The notes under the pieces are model-generated. The model was not told where the DNA came from. It saw only the letters and a list, made by a program, of their open reading frames with translations, and made no database searches. DNA of 24,759 nucleotides from a virus: positions 1 to 24,759 of IMG/VR virus record IMGVR_UViG_3300009418_000114. One strand, 5' to 3'. The position numbers and the translations under genes were made by a program. This document shows, one piece after another, positions 19,457 through 24,759 of this stretch. Numbering within the stretch: position 1 is the stretch's first letter; the number at the start of each line of letters is the position of its first letter.

Positions 19457-19864
19457 ATGGCACGAACTCATGGGAAAGATGCTGACTTTACGTTTGACTC
19501 GGTAGCGATTGAAGATGAGTTAAACTCAGTCACGCTGAACTTTACCGTACCGGAAGCCGACATCACCGCTTTCGGTGACTCGTATCAAAACTTCTTGGCA
19601 GGCAAACCAACCGCCACCATCGACGTTGCGGGGTTCGCTGACCTGGCCTCCAGCCAGGGCGATGCAACCATATTCGGGGAACTGGGGCTGGAAGGCGAAG
19701 AATGGGATTTCGAGCCTGACGGCAGCACGGGCTACAACGGTTTTGCCATCGTCACAAGCTATTCTATTACCAGCACGGTTGGTGGGCCGATAACCTATTC
19801 GGCTTCGTTCCGACACAACGGTGGGTCTGCCGCTGCTGACGCTGCTGCGCCGACCAGAGGGTAA
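19457..19864 (+). CDS. Tail-tube-like protein 3
   Basis: The 135-residue product begins MARTHGKDADFTFDSVAIEDE and continues VTLNFTVPEADITAFGDSYQNFLAGKPTATIDVAG, ending YSITSTVGGPITYSASFRHNG. It is the closest paralogue of protein 2. GAGGAGGG (6-nt spacing) is a strong ribosome site, and the gene is preceded by a 54-nt gap, so it may be the most highly made of the three. It directly precedes the tail chaperone gene. Assigned by pattern, paralogy and place. Confidence 0.82.
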   Translation: MARTHGKDADFTFDSVAIEDELNSVTLNFTVPEADITAFGDSYQNFLAGKPTATIDVAGFADLASSQGDATIFGELGLEGEEWDFEPDGSTGYNGFAIVTSYSITSTVGGPITYSASFRHNGGSAAADAAAPTRG

Positions 19865-19881
19865 TCATTACCCTGTCTCTT

Positions 19882-19899
19882 TCCCCCTTTAGAGGGGGA
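19882..19899 (+). other. G+C-rich hairpin after the tube genes
   Basis: TCCCCCT (19882-19888) and AGGGGGA (19893-19899) form a perfect 7-bp stem with loop TTAG, 18 nt after the stop of tube protein 3. The bases after are TTGGGATGGGG, without a U run, so it may only slow polymerase or protect the upstream message. It could lower expression of the chaperone gene relative to the tube. Confidence 0.45.
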
Positions 19900-19925
19900 T
19901 TGGGATGGGGAACAAGGAGAGGCTC

Positions 19926-20390
19926 ATGAAGCCCAAGGGAAAGCTGAAAATACCCGCCGTTAGGGTCACATCCGACGACTGTTCTATCAGCATCGGTCAG
20001 GTCATGGAGGACGGGGAAATCACCGTCCCAGGCACGCCGCACTACGTCCACGTTGACGAGTGGATTGAAGTCATGCCGGTCATCGCTGTCAAGGAAGTAA
20101 TGCAACTATCCCGGCTCCAACGGGGCGGTGAGGAGAGTGGTGCATTGGGGGAAAGCCTGGGACAGTTGTGCCAGGAATTATCCAAGCGGCTCCTGGCCTG
20201 GAACTGGACAGACCTGATGGGCGAGAAGATGGAACAGCCCTACAACCGGCCCGACATTCTGGAGAATCTATCTGCCGACGAACTGCTGTGGTTGGTTAAC
20301 GCTACATCAGAACAGGAGAAGCCGGAGGCACGTTTAAAAGACTCCGAACCCTCGGAGAGCATATCCTTGGCGATGGGCCGCAGCCAGTAG
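19926..20390 (+). CDS. Tail assembly chaperone (G-type, upstream frame)
   Basis: I start at ATG 19926 with AAGGAG (19914-19919) 6 nt upstream; an in-frame ATG at 19905 includes that site. The 154-residue product is mixed (MKPKGKLKIPAVRV..., then WTDLMGEKMEQPYNRPDILENLSADELLWLVNA). It lies between tube and tape-measure genes, exactly where lambda G stands, and the canonical -1 slip site is in its last 20 codons. G-type chaperones bind the tape measure and recruit tube subunits. Sequence similarity to named families is low, as usual; the frameshift and location carry the assignment. Confidence 0.85.
   Translation: MKPKGKLKIPAVRVTSDDCSISIGQVMEDGEITVPGTPHYVHVDEWIEVMPVIAVKEVMQLSRLQRGGEESGALGESLGQLCQELSKRLLAWNWTDLMGEKMEQPYNRPDILENLSADELLWLVNATSEQEKPEARLKDSEPSESISLAMGRSQ
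20333..20357 (+). promoter_or_regulatory. Programmed -1 ribosomal frameshift site in the tail chaperone gene
   Basis: T TTA AAA (20333-20339) is a canonical X-XXY-YYZ heptamer, in the right phase: TTA (20334) and AAA (20337) are codons 137 and 138 of the upstream gene. Two bases later CTCCGA (20342-20347) and TCGGAG (20352-20357) form a perfect 6-bp hairpin with a 4-nt loop. The -1 frame is open from the slip to 20596. Confidence 0.9.
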
Positions 20391-20596
20391 CGGCTACCGT
20401 GAGCATCATCTGTGAAAGTTTCGGGTGCTTGCCCGATGAGGCGATGGAGCAGAACTGGAACTTGGTGCGAGAGATTCTGGATTATAGATTATTGATGAGC
20501 GCAAAAGACCAACATAATCAGGACGCAAGCCAGATGCAACCGGCCCAGGTAGCCTTATGGCGGGAGATGGTTGAGGCGGCAGAGAGCGATGGCTGA
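20339..20596 (+). CDS. Tail assembly chaperone T-type extension (made by -1 frameshift)
   Basis: After the slip at 20333-20339 the ribosome reads AGA at 20339 and continues for 85 residues to TGA 20594-20596. The fusion is 138 + 85 = 223 residues. The extension contains VSIICESFGCLPDEAMEQNWNLVREILDYRLLMSAKDQ and ends WREMVEAAESDG, helical and charged, as in T domains of other phages. An independent start at GTG 20399 would give 65 residues but has no ribosome site. The stop overlaps the tape-measure start by 8 nt. The fused form would be minor relative to the G form. Confidence 0.85.
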   Translation, partial: RLRTLGEHILGDGPQPVAATVSIICESFGCLPDEAMEQNWNLVREILDYRLLMSAKDQHNQDASQMQPAQVALWREMVEAAESDG

Positions 20597-23168
20597 AGCA
20601 ACGACGGTATCAGTTCTACTCCAAGCCAAAGACCAGGCTTCCGCTACCATCGACAAGGTTGAGGGACGCATGGGGCGTCTCGCCGGGAACTTCGGCAAGC
20701 ACCGGCAAAAGATTGGGATGGCTGCGGCTGGCATCGGTGCCGGGATAACCGCCATCGGTGTCGCTGCTATGAAGTCGTTCCAAGAAGAACAGATTGGCAT
20801 CAAGAAGCTGGATGCAGCCTTGAAAGGGGCCGGGTCTAGTTATGATGCTCAGAAGAAATCCATCGAGGCGGTGGTTGCCGCCCAGCAGAACAAGACGAAC
20901 TTCGGGGACGAGCAGCAACGGGATGCCCTCCGTCAACTGGTGTTAGCGAGCGGGGATTACGAGAACAGCATCAAGGTTCTACCGGCCTTGCTGGATACGG
21001 CGGCTGGGTCTGGTAAAAGCCTGGAAGGTGTAGCCCTTGCCGTTGGGAGGGCCATCGGTGGGGAAGCCACAGCCTTGAAGGGTTTCGGGGTTACGTTGGA
21101 CAATACCGCTGGGCCATTGGAAGTCATCACGGCCCTGCAACAAAAGTTTGGAGGACAAGCTGAAGCGTCGGCTGACCCGATGACCCAACTGACCAACCGG
21201 CTGGGGGATTTATCCCAGGAGTTCGGTAAGGTGTTGCTACCCATCTTGGAATCTGTCATACCGAAGATAGAACTATTCGTACGCCAAATCATCGAATGGA
21301 CATCAGCCCACCCAGAACTAACGAAGGTGCTTGCCCTCACCGCCGCCGCCATCGGTGCGATATTGTTGGTCGTTGGGCCAATCCTTATAGCCCTGCCGTT
21401 GCTGGCTGCCGGGTTCACTATGGTGATGGCATCCATCTTCCCCATCACGGCTACCATCCTTGCCATTACTGTCGCCATAGCTGCGACTATTATCATCTGG
21501 AAGAAATGGGAGGACATGGGGCTGAAGATGAAAATCGCCCTTGGCCTTCTCATGCCGCCGTTAATCATCCTGATTGCCGTCATCAAGAACTGGGACAAGA
21601 TTGTGGACACCGTCAAGAAAACGGTTTCGTCATTCATCAAGTCGATTCTTGATTTAGCGAAAGGATTCCTACAAGGCATCAAGGCCATGACTAGCTGGCA
21701 CCCTGCGTTACGAGGCTGGGGTGCTGCCATTGACGACGCAATCCGCAAGATAGACGATATGGATTTCACCATGACCAAATGGGCGGCTTCCGGCGGTGCG
21801 GCGATGGGAGACATGAGCGATGAGATGAATCATACGCTGATACCCGCCGTGGAAGAAACTGACCGGGCGTTTGCCACAGGAACCGGAAGCATCGCTGAAG
21901 ACATCAAGAAGCTGGAAAACGAAATCGCCGGGGCGACGGAGGGCGTGAAAGAGTCCGTTAAAGGCTGGGGATTTGAGATAGACAAGACGAATGGCATAGT
22001 CGTAGAAAAGGCCGTCGCTATGGCAGAAGCTATCCGTAACACAGCCGAAGCCTTCCAAGAAGCCGGGGATGTAATCGTGACCGAATCCCAGAGAAAAGCG
22101 AAGGCTGTACGGGATGCGGAGGCTGAGATACAGAAATCGTTAAAGGAAACCACCACCGCCTTGGAATTAAACGCTGAGATTGACGCCTTCCTGTCCCGGC
22201 AAAAAGTCGAAAATATGGAAGAAGAATTTGAGGGTGTGCGAAGGACGACTGATAAGATTCTGGAACAAATAGAGCGGAGCAATCGTGGTCTTGATGAACA
22301 TGGAAAGAAGTGGGAGGAATTGCCGGACGCAATCGGTCATGCCCTCGATAAAATCCCCCCGCTTCTTGGTGACGCTGATTTTGCAATGCAGCAAACGCTT
22401 GACCGTATGGGTGACAAGCTCACTGACAATATCCATTCGTGGGGCGATGAACTAGAAGGGTTTTCAGCGGAACAAAACAAGAGGATACAAGACGAAATAA
22501 ACAGGGAAAAAAAGAAAAGAGAGGACGAAGAAAAAGACGCAGCCGAAGCAGAGCGGCAAAGGATGATTGAAAAATTTAAGGGGACACCGCAGTTTGCCAG
22601 TATGGCAGAACAGCGGGAGAAATTACGCTCTGTAGAACACGCCCTTGAAAGCCAAAAGGGTGCTTTGCCGTCGATGCGGCAAGCAATCACACAGGCCGAA
22701 GCCGGGATGCAAGAATACGCTGGTACAGGGTATGGCGCATCCCAGCGTAGGCAACAATACTGGACTGGTAGTGTCAGGCCTTTGCAAGACCAATACCAGC
22801 GTCAGACTGAACGAATAAGGGCAACAAGGTATCAGATAGAAGCTCTGCAATCTCAAATAGCAAAGAACGTGATTCCTTTGGAGTATAGAGGTATTGCGGA
22901 GAACGTGTTGTCGAATGAGTGGATGCGGCCCATGCAAGGCGGCGGCGTATCTGGTGGAGGCTTGGCCCTGGTTGGTGAGCGTGGGCCGGAAGTGGTATCC
23001 CTGCCCGGTGGGGCCAGGGTGCATCCCAGTGGGAGCGGCCCCGGTACGAATAACTTCATCTTCCACGGAGCCGTATATGGACTTGAAGATTTGCGCCGGG
23101 TGGTGGTGGAGGCGGTTCGTGACCATGCCCTGTCCGGTGGATTCCGTGGCGTGTTTGGTGAAGCCTGA
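20589..23168 (+). CDS. Tape measure protein
   Basis: I start at ATG 20589 (8-nt overlap with the chaperone stop) rather than an upstream TTG. The 859-residue protein opens with a coiled-coil segment (VSVLLQAKDQASATIDKVEGRMGRLAGNFGKHRQKIGMAAAGIG), has a hydrophobic stretch around residues 243-345 with at least three membrane-like helices (LTAAAIGAILLVVGPILIALPLLAAG; ILAITVAIAATIIIW; ALGLLMPPLIILIAVI), then long charged helices (545-680), and ends with GLALVGERGPEVVSLPGGARVHPSG, the typical tape-measure C-terminal motif. At about 0.15 nm per residue the tail would be near 130 nm. No peptidoglycan hydrolase domain is seen. Confidence 0.94.
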   Translation: MAEATTVSVLLQAKDQASATIDKVEGRMGRLAGNFGKHRQKIGMAAAGIGAGITAIGVAAMKSFQEEQIGIKKLDAALKGAGSSYDAQKKSIEAVVAAQQNKTNFGDEQQRDALRQLVLASGDYENSIKVLPALLDTAAGSGKSLEGVALAVGRAIGGEATALKGFGVTLDNTAGPLEVITALQQKFGGQAEASADPMTQLTNRLGDLSQEFGKVLLPILESVIPKIELFVRQIIEWTSAHPELTKVLALTAAAIGAILLVVGPILIALPLLAAGFTMVMASIFPITATILAITVAIAATIIIWKKWEDMGLKMKIALGLLMPPLIILIAVIKNWDKIVDTVKKTVSSFIKSILDLAKGFLQGIKAMTSWHPALRGWGAAIDDAIRKIDDMDFTMTKWAASGGAAMGDMSDEMNHTLIPAVEETDRAFATGTGSIAEDIKKLENEIAGATEGVKESVKGWGFEIDKTNGIVVEKAVAMAEAIRNTAEAFQEAGDVIVTESQRKAKAVRDAEAEIQKSLKETTTALELNAEIDAFLSRQKVENMEEEFEGVRRTTDKILEQIERSNRGLDEHGKKWEELPDAIGHALDKIPPLLGDADFAMQQTLDRMGDKLTDNIHSWGDELEGFSAEQNKRIQDEINREKKKREDEEKDAAEAERQRMIEKFKGTPQFASMAEQREKLRSVEHALESQKGALPSMRQAITQAEAGMQEYAGTGYGASQRRQQYWTGSVRPLQDQYQRQTERIRATRYQIEALQSQIAKNVIPLEYRGIAENVLSNEWMRPMQGGGVSGGGLALVGERGPEVVSLPGGARVHPSGSGPGTNNFIFHGAVYGLEDLRRVVVEAVRDHALSGGFRGVFGEA

Positions 23169-23308
23169 TGCCGTTGAAGAAGGGGAAATCCAAGAAGGCC
23201 GTAAGCTATAACATCACAGAACTAAAGAAGTCCGGCTACCCGCAGAAGCAAGCCGTGGCGATAGCGATGGCGACAGCGAAGAACCAGCGTAAACGGAAGG
23301 CGAAATAA
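23168..23308 (+). CDS. Small basic protein (46 aa), conserved phage type
   Basis: The ATG overlaps the tape-measure TGA, and the TAA overlaps the next ATG (TAATG). The product MPLKKGKSKKAVSYNITE...SGYPQKQAVAIAMATAK matches the family of small phage proteins beginning 'MPLKKGxSKKxIsxNI' with 'pQKQAvAIA'. It is strongly basic at both ends with a short helix. It is common in phages and prophage regions but has no assigned function; DNA binding or packing is possible. The family is recognised from memory. Confidence 0.82.
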   Translation: MPLKKGKSKKAVSYNITELKKSGYPQKQAVAIAMATAKNQRKRKAK

Positions 23309-24759
23309 TGGCCCGTGGGACATATGTCTTGGCGGTGGATTGGAACGGGGACGGCGACTTCTCCGATACAGGAGAGGACGTGACGGCTCGCACGTTGTCA
23401 TGCGAGTGGCGGCGGGGGAATGATTACGCATCCCAGCTTGTCGGGAAGGCAATCGCTGGGGTCTTGAACGCCGAATTGAACAACGAATCGGGCGACTATT
23501 CCACGTTCAATACGTCCAGTCCATTAACCGGGAATCTGGTGCCGGGGCGCAAGGTGAAGCTGACCGGGAATGATGGGTCTACCACCACTACGCTATGGGC
23601 CGGGTTCTTGGATTCTATCGAACCTATCCCCAGTGTCGGCGGGGCGAACAAGGCCCGGCTCAAGGCCATTGGGCCGCTTGGATTCGTCAACAAGTTCGAG
23701 GTTTCAACCACCATGTTCGCCAACAAGAAGGCGGGGGAATTGGTTGGTGAAGTGCTGGACGCAGCCGGGTGGGATGATGACGATAGAGACTTGGATACCG
23801 GCATCGTGACGTTCCCCCGGTTCTGGACTGAGCGGGTTAAGACGTTTGATGCTTTGCGCATCATCGAAGAAACTGAAACCGGGCTGCTTGAAGAATCGGC
23901 TGATGGGAAAATTGTCTATCGTGACCGTCACGCCCGTTCCACGGACACCCGTTCTACGACCTCACAAGCCACGTACAGCGACGCAAGTGGTGCAGCCCTA
24001 TCATATTCCCACATCGCCCAAATCGACCCTTTAAAGTTCATCTTCAACGAACTTCGGGCCAAGGTTCAACCTCATTCGGGAGCATGGATTCTGGGCAGTT
24101 CAGCCCTTGGAACCCAGACTGAACTGGCTGATGATGCTGAAGTCCTGTGGACGCATCCAGAAACCGGGTCAGCTTCGCCCAGCATATCGGCGGGAGCCAC
24201 CAGAATCTTCACGGCGGCTTACCCAACCAGCGGGACAGCTAGTACGTCGAGGGCGGTGGATTTCTGGACAACCCTGACCGCCACTACAGATTATATAGCC
24301 AACGATTCGGCTGACGGTAGTGGCACCAATCGCACGAGCGACATCACTGTGAGCCTGAGTAAACGGGCGCAAAGCATGGACATCAGCCTGACCAATGGAC
24401 ACTCCGGTGCGGTTTATATCACGAAACTGCAAAGCCAAGGGCATAAGGTAACGGTCAAAGACCCGGTGGAAATAGTGGCAACGGACGCAACCAGCCAGAC
24501 GGCTTTCGGGAAGCGCACGTACCCGCACCCCGGCAAGTTCATCCCAGACAGCACGGAAGCCCAGAACTGGGCCGATTTTCACGTTGCCGCTTGGAAAGAC
24601 CCGGTTCCCCTGTTACGCTTGACGATGGTTGGCAACCGTTCCACGGCTACGCTGACCGACATCTATGCCAGGGAGATTTCCGACCTGGTGACCGTGACCG
24701 CATCCAATGATGCCGGGCTAGGCATCGCCGAAGACTTCTTCGTGGAACAAGTGCATCAC
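23308..24759 (+). CDS. Distal tail / minor tail protein (partial, runs off right edge)
   Basis: The frame is open from ATG 23308 to the last base: 484 codons, with no stop. The N-terminus has a calcium-loop-like DWNGDGDFSDTGED (11-24), followed by VTARTLSCEWRRGNDYASQLVGKAIAGVLNAELNNESGDY, a pattern seen in tail proteins encoded after the tape measure; the loop's D-x-N-x-D-G-D fits an EF-hand-type loop. Later parts are beta-rich, with LTATTDYIANDSADGSGTNRTSDI near the middle of the second half. The likely site is the distal tail or tip. Its start overlaps the preceding stop by one base (TAATG). The C-terminal domain and possible receptor-binding part are not in view. Confidence 0.78.
   Translation, partial: MARGTYVLAVDWNGDGDFSDTGEDVTARTLSCEWRRGNDYASQLVGKAIAGVLNAELNNESGDYSTFNTSSPLTGNLVPGRKVKLTGNDGSTTTTLWAGFLDSIEPIPSVGGANKARLKAIGPLGFVNKFEVSTTMFANKKAGELVGEVLDAAGWDDDDRDLDTGIVTFPRFWTERVKTFDALRIIEETETGLLEESADGKIVYRDRHARSTDTRSTTSQATYSDASGAALSYSHIAQIDPLKFIFNELRAKVQPHSGAWILGSSALGTQTELADDAEVLWTHPETGSASPSISAGATRIFTAAYPTSGTASTSRAVDFWTTLTATTDYIANDSADGSGTNRTSDITVSLSKRAQSMDISLTNGHSGAVYITKLQSQGHKVTVKDPVEIVATDATSQTAFGKRTYPHPGKFIPDSTEAQNWADFHVAAWKDPVPLLRLTMVGNRSTATLTDIYAREISDLVTVTASNDAGLGIAEDFFVEQVHH

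Noticed and set aside
20957-21814. Long leftward open frame of 285 codons inside the tape-measure gene
   Set aside because: It is antisense to a well-supported tape measure, is rich in Met/Ile/Ala/Ser as expected from the complement, and has no ribosome site or family pattern.
1-24759. CRISPR array, anti-CRISPR locus, integrase or attachment site
   Set aside because: No regularly spaced repeats, no recombinase motif and no tRNA-like core were found on either strand; both ends are cut within genes, so the rest of the genome may still hold them.

Overview
The window is a stretch of a tailed-phage (siphovirus-type) genome or prophage, and almost all of it can be assigned to genes. Identity rests on an unbroken morphogenesis series on the + strand: small and large terminase, portal, MuF-like protein, scaffold, decoration-like protein, HK97-fold capsid, head-tail connectors, tail terminator, three tail-tube-like proteins, a frameshifted chaperone pair, tape measure and a tail-tip protein. 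The order, with no prohead protease between portal and capsid, resembles SPP1-type phages. A tape measure of about 859 residues without any sheath gene points to a long non-contractile tail of roughly 130 nm. Base composition is near 50-60% G+C in most genes, and Shine-Dalgarno sites are strong. The host cannot be named from the sequence. No tRNA, rRNA, CRISPR, insertion sequence, integrase or attachment site is visible.

Layout. (1) Positions 1-1166 carry small leftward genes: a zinc-ribbon protein running off the left edge, a 27-residue zinc knuckle, an acidic protein, and a possible 42-residue protein followed by a hairpin terminator. (2) Positions 1167-1960 form a divergent control region with a small helix-turn-helix protein at 1570, whose stop codon lies in a palindrome within a cluster of seven TTTAAC/GTTAAA sites. 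(3) Positions 1964-6425 carry rightward accessory genes: tiny ORFs, a protein with two ParB-like domains, a putative TET-associated-type glycosyltransferase, an A+T-rich methyltransferase and an NAD-dependent sugar epimerase. Together these look like a DNA- or glycan-modification cassette placed directly before the terminase. (4) Positions 6431-16924 carry packaging and head genes, with structured noncoding gaps at 11818-11999, 14051-14133 and 15076-15173. (5) A strong intrinsic terminator at 17011-17053 separates head from tail genes. A 19-codon leader ORF ends inside its left arm, and its right arm holds the only ribosome site for the next gene, so it looks like a regulated attenuator. (6) Positions 17054-24759 carry the tail genes, including a canonical -1 frameshift signal (TTTAAAA followed by a hairpin) in the tail chaperone gene. 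The last gene runs off the right edge.

How it fits together. The terminase loads DNA through the portal into a scaffold-built head. The connectors and tail terminator join it to a tube whose length is set by the tape measure with help from the G/GT-type chaperones. Recurrent themes are many very small zinc-binding proteins (seven candidates), tandem paralogues among structural genes (two head-associated, three tail-tube-like), and RNA hairpins between highly expressed genes. The best candidates for new biology are the modification cassette and the leader/terminator switch at 16958-17054.
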